From: Hybos culiciformis
Lineage: Eukaryota; Arthropoda; Insecta; Diptera; Hybotidae
Length of the DNA stretch: 64,000 nt
Direction: 5' to 3'
Assembly (NCBI GenBank): GCA_964007475.1
Contig: OZ023273.1
Coordinates: 77,227,737 to 77,291,736, forward strand
Position numbers and translations under genes: made by a program. Below are positions 1 through 11,497 of this stretch, in pieces; position 1 is the first letter of the stretch, and each line of letters opens with the position of its first letter. The notes under the pieces were generated by a model. The model did not search any database and was not told the origin of the DNA. It saw only the letters and a list, made by a program, of their open reading frames with translations.

Positions 1-1332
1 GTTCATTGTCCATAACAACTGAATTTGGCACACCAAGTGCAAATAGTAATTCCCTAAGAGGCTTCCTGACATCCGCTATAGCTCGAGATTTGATAATTTT
101 AGCTTGGACAAATTTAGTAAATTTATCTATTGCGGTTAACACAGTTTTGCGTTCGGTTGAGAAAATGTCTATATGAATTATGTGGCCGGGATATTCAGGG
201 ATTGGAGTAGGCTTGAGTGCTTGGTTATTTGGATGCCTATCGTATTTGTGTTCTTTGCATATCTTACATAATTTAATAAAGTGTTTAATTTTTTTGCTCA
301 TTTTTGGAAAATAATATTTTTCTAAAATTTGTAATTTGTTTCCTGAGCGTGTCTGTGGGCTCGATGGTGTGTTGTGAGAATGATTTCGTCCTGCTCAATA
401 TCGTCAGTAATATCATGTACTATTTTCTGAGTGAATCTGATTTTGTAGTTACCAAAGTGTAAGTGATAAATTTTTTGAATCTTAGCCATAATCTTTTCTT
501 CGGTAGAGAGGCCATTTATAACATTAGGGTTTAGATAATTATTAAAAATTTTTATTAATTCGTCTTCGGAAAAACTGGGTCTTACTATAAGATGTCTGTT
601 ATGAGAAGGAAAAGGATTTGAAAATTTGTAACTACTTGAAGTTTCAATTTTTAAAATTAATTGGTTTTTAAAAACATTTATTGGACTTTCTACAGAAGGA
701 ATTAAATTGTGTGAAGAGCTGTTGTCACTATGTTGTGTAACAGTCATATAATTTAGTATAGGTGGCATTCTAGACAATGCATCAGCTACAACATTGGTTT
801 TGCCAGGTTTATAGGAAAGTTCATAATTATATTCTTCTAAGATAGCTTTCCATCTCTTCATTTTACTATTTGAGTTTTTATTACTTAAGGCGTAAGTTAA
901 AGGTTGATGGTCAGTTAATATTTTTACTTTTTTGGATCCGTAAAGGAAATTTCGAAGTGAATTTAAAGCCCAAATAATGGCAAGCATTTCTTTCTCATTC
1001 GTAGCATAATTTTCTTCTGTCTTGGTAAGAGTTCTTGATAAAAACATTATAGGTCTTTTATTTTGGGAAAGAACTGCGCCGATTGCGAAGTTCGAAGCGT
1101 CGGTAGTTAATTCGAAGTCTTGTTTAAAGTCGGGGTATGAAAGCATGACCTCTTGAGAAATCAGAGAATGTTTTATGTTATTGAAAGCTTCTATTGCTTC
1201 TTGGTCTAATTCTATTTTTTTATTTTTTGAAATATTTTTGGACACTCGTCCGTCTTCCACTCTTAAAAGAGAAGTTAGTGGTTTCACTAACTTCGCATAA
1301 TCTTGGATAAAACGTCTATAATATCCTGACAT
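1..1332 (-). pseudogene. gypsy RNase H and partial integrase
   Basis: The 336-codon frame 1332-322 starts with SGYYRRFI at the RT thumb end, then has the RNase H motifs LTTDASNFAIGAVLSQ, NEKEMLAIIWAL and LTDHQPL, and ends the domain with VVADALSRMP. An IN zinc-binding domain follows: two His lie near 350 (HHRAHRH), then a frameshift at an AAATTTT run near 325, then CKICKEH in the next frame. The catalytic core continues to base 1 with HIDIFS (first Asp) and VVMDNE (second Asp). The third acidic residue lies outside the window. Confidence 0.86.
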
Positions 1333-2160
1333 TCCAATAAAGATCTTAAATCTCTAAGAGTTTTGGGAATTGGAAAAGCTGAAATAGCTTCGACTTTTTT
1401 GGGATTTGTTTTGATGCCCTTGGTAGAAACAAGAAAACCTAAGAATTCGACATCCGTTTTTAAGAATTCGCACTTATCGAGTTGTACTTTCATATTTGCG
1501 GCTTCAAGGGTTTTAAAAATAGTTTCTAGGTTGTTAAACTGATCTTGTTCATTTTTACCAAGAATTATTATGTCGTCAATGTAAACGTAACAGATTCTAC
1601 CGATATGATCTCTCAGAATGTCATCCAAAGCTCGTTGACAAAATTGAAGGAGCATTCTTGAAACCGAAAGGTAAGCGAGTAAACTTGTATTTCCCGTTAT
1701 TTACTGAGAAAACTGTCTTTTCTATGTCGGATTCCTTCAAGGGAATCTGATGAAAGCCACTTTTCAAGTCAAAGATAGAAAAATATCTGTTTTCTCCTAA
1801 ATTGGAGAGAACTTCATTTATTTCGGGAATAGGGTATATGTCAGGAATAGTGACTGTATTTAATTTTCTATAGTCGATGACCATACGATATTTCTTTTTT
1901 CCTGAAGCCTCAGCTTTTTTTGGTACAATCCAGACGGGTGAATTGAAGGGGTACTTAGAAGGTCGAATTATTTCGTCATTTAGAAGGGTTTTCAGTTGTT
2001 CTTCAACTTTATGCCCCAATTTATTTACCGATCCCGACACACATCGGGTAAGGGTAAGATTTTGAATAAATGGGATCTTGAGAAGTGGTCCTAATTTCTC
2101 CTTTAACAGTTGTCGTATAAGTTCAATTTTCGTCGGGATCGGTAAATAAATTGGGGCATA
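1287..2160 (-). pseudogene. gypsy reverse transcriptase, frameshifted and rearranged
   Basis: The fingers and first palm half lie at 2040-1621 with IIRPSKYPFNSPVWIVPKK, a YRMVIDYRKLN motif, FDLKSGFHQIPL (first catalytic Asp) and RLPFGFKNAPS. The second palm half and thumb lie in another frame at 1655-1287 with YVYIDDII (the Y-x-DD equivalent), LDKCEFL and FLGFLVSTKGI. A frameshift near 1640 separates these parts and another near 1330 separates them from RNase H. Upstream of the fingers, a segment is replaced by a fold-back copy of nearby DNA (2010-2160). All catalytic motifs remain readable, so decay is moderate. Confidence 0.88.
2010..2160. repeat. 29-bp perfect inverted repeat, 93-bp spacer
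   Basis: Bases 2010-2038 are the exact reverse complement of 2132-2160 (core GCCCCAATTTATTTACCGAT). In the gypsy frame the left arm replaces the expected sequence just before the RT fingers, so the repeat appears to be a templated fold-back insertion tied to a deletion, not part of the original element. Confidence 0.85.
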
Positions 2161-2365
2161 ATTTAATTTTTTTCAAAAGAATATCCTTTTGTTGTGAATT
2201 TAGATGAGAAGTTCTGATATCAACTGCATTTACAGACTGAGTTAATTGTTGTTTGAGAGGAATTTTAATGTTAGAATTAAGGATCATATAGTTTTTATTA
2301 GTATGAATAACAGCATCAAATTTTTTAAGGCTGTCGTTGCCAATAATACCATCAAAAGGATGAGA

Positions 2366-2605
2366 TTAGGTAAAATAAAAAAATTTAAATTTAGGAGTAT
2401 TTAAGCCGAATAAATTGATAAAAGCATGATGAGAAATTTTAGTATTTCCTCCTACAGAATGTGCATAAAAATTTTTTTCGTTTTCGATAGGATTTTTAAT
2501 ATATTTTGGTTGAATATAATTTTTATTTGACCCTGTATCTACCAAAAATTTTAAAATTAAGCCGCTCTTCGCTTTGTGTTCAATATAAGGTAGCGAAGAG
2601 CTCAC
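2366..2605 (-). pseudogene. gypsy aspartic protease fragment
   Basis: A 79-codon minus-strand frame contains FLVDTGSNKNYI, the retropepsin active-site motif DTGS in its usual hydrophobic context, followed by an HSVGG-like flap region. It lies between gag and reverse transcriptase. The frame is separated from the upstream acidic linker by a slip at a T-run near 2610 and closes at 2366, short of a full protease. It would have cleaved Gag-Pol; this copy is truncated and probably inactive. Confidence 0.75.
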
Positions 2606-2854
2606 AAGTCTAAAAAATAGAACTCATCAGTATTTTCAAGTTTTGCAGAATTTTCATCTTGGACCTCTGTATAATTTTCTAAAGATTGATCAAAGTTTTC
2701 GTCCTGATTTTCGAGTTCTGATTTTTCAATTTCATTTGGTTCCTCAACTTGCGGTTCAGTATGGAAAACTTTTTGATTATTATTTATGAAATTTCCCTGA
2801 GCTGGTGAAAATTTTTGTATTGAAATTGGTTACTTTGTGGACGATTTTTATAAT

Positions 2855-4075
2855 TTATTTGCCTTGAATGTAAAGAATGATCAATGTCCATGGGCTCCGG
2901 CTTTGGGAGAGGTTTTGGAGGAAGTGAATTAGAATTTTTAGGGTATTGTGGTGAAAAATTTTGTTGATATGGTAAAGACTTTGTTGATATGGTAAAGACG
3001 GTGGTGTTGAAAAATTTGGTGTTGAAAAATTTGGTGGAAATGGTTTTGAAAAAAATGGTTTAGTAAATCTTTGGGGATTATTCAAAAGTTCAGGATGGAA
3101 TCCAGATTTGGTAATTTGCTGTTGGACTTGGTAAGGTCGTCTTATAGGAATCGGTGGAGGTTTTTGGTTTTGAGTGAGCTTAACACTACTGTGACTATGT
3201 TGTATTCTGTAATCAATATTTTGAAGTTTCAGACAGAGATGTAATGCCTGGGGTAAATCAACAGGTTCTTTCATACTCAATAGTCGTGGTAGGTCTCCCT
3301 TAAGTCCTCGAATAAATGTATCTAAGGCTTTATCGCGATAGGATTTGGTTATAACATTAAGAGATTCTTCACTGATTTTCATACTTGATAATTTGTTCAA
3401 GATTAGAGATAAGTGGTAATAAACAGCTTGATAGAATTCTTGAATTGTTTCGTTTTTTTGAACGAGCATTGTCATTTGATATTCTAATGTAACAATATCT
3501 CTTTTGTCGGCGTAATGAGAAGTAAGGCATTGAGAAATAAGTCTCCAATTCAGTGGAGTGTTATAAGATTCTAACACAGTGTCTGCTTCTCCTGTTTCGT
3601 CTTTTTGAACGAGCATTGTCATTTGATATTCCAATGTACCAAGATCTCTTTTGTCGGCGTAATGAGTAGTAAGGCATTGAGAAATAAGTCTCCAATTCAG
3701 TGGAGTGTTATAAGATTCTAACACAGTGTCTGTTTCTCCTGTTATTTTATTACGAACTGTGTTTAAAATACCGAAATATTTTGCAGATCCTTGAAGTAGT
3801 TCGTAAATGGTTAAAATCCTGTCTACACTTTTTTTCCATGAAGAAAATTGACCGGACTGACCAGAAAATTCTCGTAAACTTTTGACTATATCTGGGATTT
3901 TGTCTAATTCGTCAAGATTTTGACCATTTTCCTCAACGTGTTCTATATTATTACGAGGTTGGGGTTGGGGTTGAATTTGGGGGTGATTTTGGAGTTGAAT
4001 TTGGGGCGCTTGGAATCGCAGTTCGTTATCTTGCATTACGGCTTGAATAATTTTGGTCGTTTCTGTAGATATCAT
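2855..4075 (-). pseudogene. gypsy Gag-like ORF with an internal duplication
   Basis: A 406-codon minus-strand frame begins 1.8 kb downstream of the primer binding site and precedes protease, the position of gag. It has a Q/P-rich stretch near residues 22-42, a helical capsid-like middle (motifs such as FSSWKKSVDRIL and DTFIRGLKGDL) and a P/F/Q-rich tail. No zinc knuckle is seen, as in the 17.6/297-type gypsy Gags. A 49-codon segment is duplicated in tandem (3448-3741). The frame is lost near 2855; an acidic E/N-rich linker toward protease is readable in another frame at about 2610-2850. Nucleocapsid/capsid function is inferred from position and composition, not from a diagnostic motif. Confidence 0.75.
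3448..3741 (-). repeat. 147-bp in-frame tandem duplication inside gag
   Basis: Two adjacent copies with a 147-bp period (49 codons); for example AACGAGCATT recurs at 3461 and 3608. They differ at only a few bases, including GAAGTAAGG against GTAGTAAGG. The duplication keeps the reading frame. Confidence 0.85.
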
Positions 4076-5888
4076 TTCTGAAATAAGTTTTCTTAAATCA
4101 TCTAGAGTGAAATTATTTGGAGGAGGGATGTAGCTCCTTCGTTTGAATTTTCATTTATATTAAGGCTAGATGGCTTAAGGACATCGTTATTTCTACTCAT
4201 TTTTTCTCAATTTCAATTAAAAATTACAAAGATGCTTTAGGTTTTCCTTATTTTGGTCTACTCGTTTTATCGTTTTTTTTTTTTGTAAATAATGTTTGTT
4301 TTGTATAGAAGAATTTAAATTTTCTTCAAATTTAATAAGATATCGTTACTAAAATATGGGTAAAAAAAATTAAAAAGTTTTTTTATAAAATGCTAAAAAT
4401 ATATTTTTTTATTAAGAGAATTTTTTGTATCTTATCCCAATTAAAATTTAATATAATTTTATTACACTATAAAATTTTTAATGGTTTTTTTTTATTTATA
4501 TTTTATATTTTAGTTTACTCAAATTTTACAAAAATTATTTTAATTATTAAAAATTTTGCGATAAAAATTTATTTCTCAAAAAATATTTATTTTAATTTTT
4601 CAAAATTTTCTTATAAAAAAAATTTGATTATTTTTCTTTTTATTGCAGTAATGAAATTATTTTTCAATAAAAATTATGTATAAAATTTCAAAAACTTAAT
4701 TTTCAAATACAATAAGATTTAATTTAATTGATTTTCATTTTAATAATTCTTTAATATTACAAAATAAAATTTTATTTATTATAAATATATTATTTTTTTA
4801 CTATATTTTTTTCAAATTCATTAAAATTTTTTTATTTTTAATTTTTTCTTTTTAATATGAATTATTTTTTTCATTTAAACATTTTTCTGAATTCTATAAA
4901 AATTATTTTATTCTTCTTAATATATTTTTCTTGTACAAAAATATTTAATATTTAATTTTTTTGATTTATTCTTTTAATTTTCTTTTTTTTTTTTATAATT
5001 CTTATTTATTTAATTATTTAATTTTATTTTCATAATAAAAAATTCTTACGTGATAATAGTTATGATAATTAACACTAGTCGAAACCCGTGAGATATTCAC
5101 GGAAGTTAAATAAATTTAAATTTTTGAAATACATTTTTTAATTTTATTTTCCAACAAATTTACCGTAGTTTGCAATGCTGTTTTCGAATTTTACAATGTT
5201 CTTTTCATTGATTTTTTTTTATGCCGGCAAATATGTAATATATTTAAATTATATGTATATTTAAATTCCAATAGATGTCTCTATACTTTATATTTTATTT
5301 TAACTCCAATAGATGTCTGATTGATACATAGATACGGTCGAATGCCTATTAATATTATGATGTTTGGTTTCTGGTTCGGCTGCTAATCTCCTTTGTACAG
5401 GTTTAGGCGGCTGTTGAACAATACTTGATTTTACTGTACAACTCCGTTTTATCTTTGGTTCTCGATTACTTCGGGGCCTCGTTTCCTATACCTTTATTAT
5501 GTAAAAAGGCTGATTCACAATGGTTAGCGATAATTTTAATTATTTTTAACACAATAAAATTTTATTTTTCTTTAATAATTCGTTTAATTTTTTTTTTGTT
5601 TTTTTATATAGTAATGTTTTATATTTATATTTTATTTATTTAAGAAATATATTTTCAATAAATTTTAATTTTTTTAAAAAAAAATTATTTTTCTATAATT
5701 TTTAGATACAAATATCTTTTCTTTTTTTTTTTTTCTTTAAAAATTTTCAGATAAAAAAATTCACTTTTTTTTCTTTAGAATTTTATAGATTTTCTTTATT
5801 ATATTTTGTCTTAAAAAATTTTCTTTATTTAAAATTTTATATTTTGTGATAAAAAAAATTTTATTTTTTGATTTTACCAACTAACTAA
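4076..5888 (-). other. Untranslated leader of the gypsy element
   Basis: About 1.8 kb of very AT-rich sequence lies between the primer binding site and the gag start. Short ORFs on the plus strand here are made of F/I/L/K/N codons expected from A/T runs, and I see no conserved domain. Two nearby copies of TCCAATAGATGTCT (around 5268 and 5302) are the only local repeat noticed. Confidence 0.55.
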
Positions 5889-5909
5889 CCGAACACTGCT
5901 CGGGCGCCA
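5889..5909 (-). other. Primer binding site, tRNA-Lys type
   Basis: The minus strand reads TGGCGCCCGAGCAG directly after the LTR end. It matches the complement of the 3' end of tRNA-Lys(UUU) for the first ten bases and then with mismatches. Its place at the LTR/leader junction supports the call. Confidence 0.7.
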
Positions 5910-6337
5910 GTTAATTTCTTACTTAATTAAAACTCTTTTTTTATTTACTTTTTTAATATTTTATTTATTGATTATTTAAATTTTAAAATATGATTGAGTC
6001 AAAGATCGAATAGTAACTAAACTGAATTTCTAATTACATTTTATTTATATAAAAGGTGTAATACAATTTTACAAAACGAAATAAAGTATTAGTGACACAT
6101 TTAACTTACTAAAGGTAAACGATCTTTTGTTTTGATTTAAGGTAATTAAAACAAATCTAAAGGTAAATGTCTCTTGAAGTGAAAATGATGAAAATGCAAA
6201 GTAATGCAATTTGAAACATTAAGAAATCAAGCATATAAAGAAATAATAGTTTTGTTGATTAATTAAGAAATTGATTTTCTAAGCTAAGAATAATTTATTA
6301 AGAAATAATATTTCAAAAGGCAAATAATATTTATAAA
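5910..6337 (-). repeat. 5' LTR of the gypsy element
   Basis: This is the interval between the primer binding site and the point where homology with duplication copy B resumes, about 428 bp. It is AT-rich and contains a TATA-like box and an insect-type initiator on the minus strand. The outer edge is inferred from the empty site in copy B. The partner LTR lies outside the window, so neither the exact ends nor LTR divergence can be checked. Confidence 0.65.
6019..6051 (-). promoter_or_regulatory. Predicted core promoter in the gypsy LTR
   Basis: On the minus strand TATATAAATAA (6051-6041) is followed about 28 bases later by TCAGTTT (6025-6019), which fits the arthropod initiator TCAGT with the start A at 6023. 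This TATA-to-Inr spacing is what RNA polymerase II promoters in insect LTRs normally show. Prediction only. Confidence 0.45.
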
Positions 6338-6945
6338 ATATAAATGAAAAAATATTAGACTTAATATTTTTATCAAGATAATTATTTTATATTGTAGAAA
6401 GAAGTGAATATTCAATAGTGAGTGCAGATTTTTATCACCCACCGTTGTTTCTTAAAATCAGAAATTTAAATTTTTTTAAAAGTGATTCTATAAATGATTA
6501 TTTTTACGACTTCAAAAACGCAGATTTTGATATAATTCAAACATATTTATCTGAAAATTTCAATAATGAATCGTTTTATGAACTTTCATTATTGGATGCA
6601 TATAAAGAATTTGAATCAATATTATTTGATTTTTTTAAATTATTTGTTCCAATTAAAAAATTGAATTCTGAATTATTATTATATCCATGGAGAAATAAAA
6701 GACTTTCTGCATTAAAAAATGCTCGAAATAAAGTTCATAAAAAAGCAAAAAGTACTAAATTAACAGTGGATAGAATTGATTTGAGAGGATTAGAAAAGAG
6801 TATGAATTCTTGAATTCTTTTTTGTACAAGCAATATATTATAATTATGGAATCCTATATAAAAAAAGATTCTAGAGTTTTTTGGACAAATGTAATTCACT
6901 CCGAAGTTTTTAAAGATATTTCGAATTTTTTTTTTTTAAACATAG
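6338..6945 (+). pseudogene. LINE (CR1/Jockey-like) ORF2 fragment, duplication copy A
   Basis: The frame 6418-6813 encodes a 131-residue piece matching the stretch between endonuclease and reverse transcriptase of non-LTR retrotransposons: a degenerate end of the endonuclease (the expected SDH site is disrupted) and a YPWRNKRLSALKNARNKVHK segment like the P-W linker before RT. The same sequence recurs at 29817-30030 plus 31272-31560, where more endonuclease is present. The endonuclease 5' part is lost in copy A because the gypsy element cuts in at 6338. No RT domain follows. Confidence 0.7.
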
Positions 6946-9121
6946 GTAATTTTATTACCTACATTTAAAAAAAAAAATTATAGTTCTAGCGTGTACCGTT
7001 CAGTTGCGTTTTTCGGCCACTAGATGGCATTTGCGGGTATTATATATATCCTGAGTCCCCATGGCCGATATTACCGCTTGGTGATGACGTCATCCCGAAA
7101 GCTCACGCCCCCTATTCGGAAGTACAGCCCATCAAAATTGTAAATATTCGTCATATTTGTTCCTTTCAGTCAAGCTAAAAAAAGCTCTCATCCTACCAGG
7201 GATTTTGATGAAAATTATATCGGGTAGATAGATGTTAATTAGAGCAGCTTAAAAAATGGTCCTGGATTTTGTCCAAGAATTGGAGCTTGGGAATGAAAAT
7301 GGATTTTATTGAAAATTGGTATATGAGTTACAGTAGATGTAGATTGGAGAAAATGATTCGGATTGCAGGATGAAAGATTTGAACTTAAATTCGTATGCGG
7401 ACAGACGAAAAATGTAGATATACGAAGTATTTTAAATCATAAACGGGCCGAACACTTGATACTGTTCTATATTTTTTAAATTAATATAAAAATATGTTAA
7501 AAAGGAAATAATTATCAAGCTCTGATATTAATTTAATTGTGAAAAATAAATTAATTTAATCTTAATATTTTATTTTTGAAATTTTACTTACTGTTCTATT
7601 TTTTATTTTTAGTAATAATAATTGAGTCAAATCACCCTAGTTCACAGAATGTTTGTGTGACTGAAATTCGATAACTAATTTTATATATGCGGAAAAAAAA
7701 AGAAAAAAAAACTTGAAAATTTAATCCGGAAAAATTTAATTTGTTCTCGATTGCAAAATGACATTTATCCGCGCGGACAAAAAACAATTTGAATCGCGGA
7801 GAAATGTTCAACCCCATATTAAATGTAATTTTTTGCCATTATATTTAGCTACTTAAAGAGTATCAAAAAAACTCAGCTACTTTTTTAAGTATGTATTTTG
7901 GTAAAAAAATCATAGCTTTGGATTAAAAAAAATCTAGCTATTTAAAAAAACTTCTGGCATCACTGCAAAAAAGACGTGAGAGCACAATCGCTTAATGCAT
8001 TGAGTAATATTATCCTGTTAAAAATTATTTGGTGGGTAATTGTTATTTGTTATTATTTTGGAGTTTTGAAGTTTGGTAATTTTAGTTAATACTTTTTTTA
8101 AGTGTCCCGTGTCTGCCTGGATTAGGTAAGTAGTGGTAGGAAAAAAATACTTGCCTAATATGACGAAATGCAATATTTTGTTTCTACGTGGGTAGAAACT
8201 GAGAAATTGTCCAATAGATTTGAGATCCTTTAAACTAGACTAGTACCTCGAATACGTTACGGTTGCTTGATTGTACTTCATAAAATTTTCTCATGCCTAC
8301 CTGAACATTGTAAAATGCAACTATTTAAGTACAGCTATACCTATTACCGGCGTAGGAGGTAGGTTACAGGTACCTACCATGCAAAATTGATGAGAAACCA
8401 ATTCTTTTCATTATTATTAATATTCACAGATTGGATTAATTAGGCATTGCATAATATATCTAAGTACGTAGTTGCAATTTTTCAAATTTTGTGAAATATA
8501 GTCATTATAATCTTCTCAATTATAATTCGATCAATATAATTATTTTGTTGTTTGTTTTACTGTTCAATACTATATACTTGATTTTATTTACATTTAATTT
8601 AAGTGGATTCATATTCATCCAATTCGATTTATTCTTCAAATCATTATAAACACTGATTTAAAGTTCATCTACGAATAAAGACACATTGCTATAAATAATA
8701 AACAGCATCGCAGTTAGAATCACACCCTACAGAAAACCAATATCAATTTTTAAACAATTTAATTGCAGTAGAATCTTAGGATTAAATTACTTTTCAGCCT
8801 CACAATACTTTCATTACAATTTTAATTATTTTTATTAGCAAATTTAATTGATCTAGTGTTGCTATTTCTAAATTACTATTATTGGTTCAAAAAGTTAATT
8901 TTTATATTTTTTTAAATTTATTATTAAATTCTATACGAAATTGTTCAATATTTCAAGTAATGTTTATTTACGGGCAAGACCTCAAGTACAAAATTATTCA
9001 TAAATTTAATATAGCGAGGAGTCAGAGTTGTGATTCAGGTCTTCATTTGAAATATTTAAAGTAATATGCTGCAAAATTTCTTGAAAACTTTCCAAAGTAA
9101 TTTTAATTACACTAAGATCAT
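6946..9121. other. Non-coding 5' region of F-box copy A
   Basis: About 2.2 kb shared with copy B (31560-33817). It contains an inverted repeat near 6945-6970 (TAGGTAAT..ATTACCTA) and, around 7740-7800, a degenerate copy of the GCGGACAAATGTC terminal motif of the palindrome element at 39649-40620. The short ORFs here are not convincing. No promoter could be fixed. Confidence 0.5.
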
Positions 9122-9204
9122 TTTTTATTTTTCAGATTTCCAGATTTTATCTAAAAAATAAAAGTGAAACAGACTATTGAATTAAATATTGAAATCGGAG
9201 GAAA

Positions 9205-10608
9205 ATGCATAGGAATTGTTTCCAGAAATTATCACAAAATGAACAAAGTAAAAAATCGTTAATATCGCTGTCGAAAATGCTTGAAAAACCATCAACAAAT
9301 TTTTTACATTTGAATGAATATTGCATCCGTGAATTTTTTAAATATTTGGATTTTGAAAATCAAGTTTCATTATCATTAGTATGTAGGACATTACAAAAAA
9401 TTTTTATTGAAAACAATATTTATTTATTACGTCAAACATTTCATTTATTACTTTTTGATAATTGGAGATTTTCTTCCATTTTACAATTTTTTGAAAATTA
9501 TGGAAAATTTTTAGTTCATATTGAAGACAGAAAAATTTTATGCCGTAAGCAAGACAAAGAAAGTTTAATATTAAAAATTACTTACAGGAATCCAAAATTT
9601 GAAGAAATTTTAAAATTAATATTACAACATTGCCGACGACTACAAACTCTAGATTTACTATTTACGCGCGAAGGTGATTGTATTGTTTCACAACAAACAG
9701 AAGCTATTTTAGACATATTCTTGAAATATTCAAAAATACGCCCCACATTAAAAAGATTGACATTGCATATTTATGATAACACCGCTATTGAAAAAAAGAT
9801 TGAAATGAAATTATGGAAAAAATTTCCAAACTTAGAGTATTTGGATATATCAAATTGTTCTTTTGTTCAAGGAACAGATTACGGAAAATATTTACCAAAA
9901 TTACAAACTCTTATTTTACACAGGGGATGGTCATTCGAGCCAGATTTCTACAAGAATTTAAATAATTTAAGGGTGTTAGATTTAAGATGGATTTATCCTG
10001 AAACAGAAGATTTGCAAGCAATATTTGAAATGTGTTATGAAAATTTAGAATGTGTAGCTCTAAATGTTACACAGGATTTTTTAGCTCTATTACCGAATTT
10101 CAAAAAATTGAAATGTTTATCTTTAATAGGAAATACAAGTCATTTTTTACCGCAAACTCGTTTTCCAGATAGTTTAATAATGCTTAAATTTCGACATAAA
10201 ACGGGTGGATCAGGAATGTATTATTTTGCAAACGATTGCTTAAGTGGATTAGGAAATTTGAAGAATTTGAAAATATTACATTTAATTGCTAAAATGAGTT
10301 TATATCAAATAAATTGGAGTTATATTAAAAATTTACCAAATTTGCGAAAACTTTTTGTTGCCTGCAATTGTCAAAGTTTTTCGGAATTTTCAGAAATGCT
10401 GGATGAACTCAAAGACACTAGTGTAAAAGAAGTGGATATTTATTATCATTTTGACATGCGGGAAATGGTTCTTCTTGATAAATTAGGAAAAAAATGTGGA
10501 ATTGAAATAAAATTCATTCAACCCTGGGAGAATATCACGCATTACTCCAAAATTCACAAAAGGGTATTATTGTTATTTATAAAAGTTTTAAATTCGATTC
10601 CAGGATGA
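9205..10608 (+). CDS. F-box/leucine-rich-repeat protein, copy A
   Basis: The 467-residue product has an F-box at about residues 35-75 (LNEYCIREFFKYLDFENQVS, then LSLVCRTLQK) and then irregular leucine-rich repeats to about residue 420 (LQTLDLLF, LKRLTLHI, LEYLDISNCSF, LRVLDLRWIYP, LKCLSLIG, LKILHLIA, LRKLFVACN). F-box/LRR proteins are substrate adaptors of SCF ubiquitin ligases: the F-box binds Skp1 and the LRRs bind the target. No signal peptide or membrane segment is seen. The first ATG is chosen because it is shared with copy B and closely follows an apparent 3' splice site (AG at 9134-9135 after a T-rich tract), implying an upstream exon. The frame is intact, so the gene may be active. 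The substrate is unknown. Confidence 0.8.
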   Translation: MHRNCFQKLSQNEQSKKSLISLSKMLEKPSTNFLHLNEYCIREFFKYLDFENQVSLSLVCRTLQKIFIENNIYLLRQTFHLLLFDNWRFSSILQFFENYGKFLVHIEDRKILCRKQDKESLILKITYRNPKFEEILKLILQHCRRLQTLDLLFTREGDCIVSQQTEAILDIFLKYSKIRPTLKRLTLHIYDNTAIEKKIEMKLWKKFPNLEYLDISNCSFVQGTDYGKYLPKLQTLILHRGWSFEPDFYKNLNNLRVLDLRWIYPETEDLQAIFEMCYENLECVALNVTQDFLALLPNFKKLKCLSLIGNTSHFLPQTRFPDSLIMLKFRHKTGGSGMYYFANDCLSGLGNLKNLKILHLIAKMSLYQINWSYIKNLPNLRKLFVACNCQSFSEFSEMLDELKDTSVKEVDIYYHFDMREMVLLDKLGKKCGIEIKFIQPWENITHYSKIHKRVLLLFIKVLNSIPG

Positions 10609-10629
10609 AATTTTTTCATTTAATTTTAG

Positions 10630-10741
10630 AACTTTTTCGCTGACCACAAAAGAGAAGAAGTACAATTACAATTAATCGATGACTTAGAATTTATTAGAAT
10701 TACTGGAAGTAATATTTACGACTATTTTGAGATCAGAAAAG
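10630..10741 (+). other. Possible downstream exon, copy A
   Basis: A 112-base segment is bounded by TTTTAG and AAAAG/GTATTA, reads open in one frame (ending SNIYDYFEIRK) and has an equally long, bordered counterpart at 35317-35428. It lies 21 bases after the F-box stop codon, so it would belong to an alternative or ancestral transcript form. Conservation may simply reflect recent duplication. Confidence 0.3.
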
Positions 10742-10885
10742 GTATTATCAATTTATGTAACGTGTTTATGTTATTTGATTGAATTAAATTGAAAACCGTA
10801 TTAAATTAATAATAGTTTCAAGATTTAAATAAATTTTGTAGTGATATCCACCGAAAACCATACTTTGGAAGGTTAGGCTAAAATC

Positions 10886-11268
10886 CAGCGTTACCAACTT
10901 AGGGGTTTTCCCCCTAGATTTAGGGGTTTTTTTTGTTGACAGAGGGATTTTTAGGGGGTAATTTGTTTAAGGGGGTTTTTTTAGGGGTATGATGTATGAT
11001 CTTAAAAGCGAACATTTAGATGACATTTGTAATATTTTTGATTGCATTTCATAAGATACCTTATCTGCTAATTTTATTATAAATAAATAATTTCATTAAA
11101 CCACATAATTTACGATGTGCGTTATATATTTTTCTTCAAGCATCTATTTGAAATCCTCATAGGTATATAAGTATAGCTGATATAATATCTATAAAAAAAA
11201 TTTAGGGGTTTTTTAGGGGGAAATTTTATTTTTTTAGGGGGAAACATTTGAAAAGGTTGGTAACCCTG
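10886..11268 (+). mobile_element. 383-bp hAT-like MITE, copy 1
   Basis: The ends are CAGCGTTACCAAC and, inverted, CAGGGTTACCAAC. A perfect 8-bp target duplication CTAAAATC flanks it (10878-10885 and 11269-11276), the hAT hallmark. Sub-terminal regions are rich in TAGGGGTTTTTT and TTAGGGGG. No ORF. The matching site in copy B (about 35645) is empty, so the insertion post-dates the duplication or was lost there. Two more copies lie at 41816-42197 and 42637-42948. Confidence 0.92.
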
Positions 11269-11497
11269 CTAAAATCTGCTAGTTTCATTGTACTCATAAA
11301 GCATTGCAAGCAACCTTACGTTTCCCGAAGACGGTTTCAAACCATATGTAAAGTTTTTTAGTAATCGATTTCGGAGGACAAAAAGGAGAACGTATTTTTA
11401 GTTGACATATTCAAGTTACTGTTCAGGTTTTTTTAAAAGCTTCCTAGATGATAACAATATTTAACTTAAATGATCAAAATAAATAGATGGTACATTA

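Larger units (their letters stand above)
1..6337 (-). mobile_element. Degenerate Ty3/gypsy LTR retrotransposon, 3' end beyond window
   Basis: Reading from high to low coordinates the element has a 5' LTR, a tRNA-Lys-type primer binding site, an AT-rich leader, gag, protease, reverse transcriptase, RNase H and the start of integrase. The order PR-RT-RH-IN is that of Ty3/gypsy. The rest of integrase and the 3' LTR lie outside the window. The coding region is broken by several frameshifts and a fold-back rearrangement, so this copy is dead. The upstream edge is placed by comparison with 29817-29825, where the same host sequence (ATATAAATG) continues without the element; ATAT at 6338-6341 is the probable 4-bp target duplication. 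The other flank is not visible. Confidence 0.88.

Noticed and set aside
1877..2065. 62-codon plus-strand ORF
   Set aside because: Antisense to the RT fingers of the gypsy element.
5425..5643. 72-codon plus-strand ORF with hydrophobic tail
   Set aside because: It lies in the gypsy leader on the opposite strand; the composition matches T-rich DNA.
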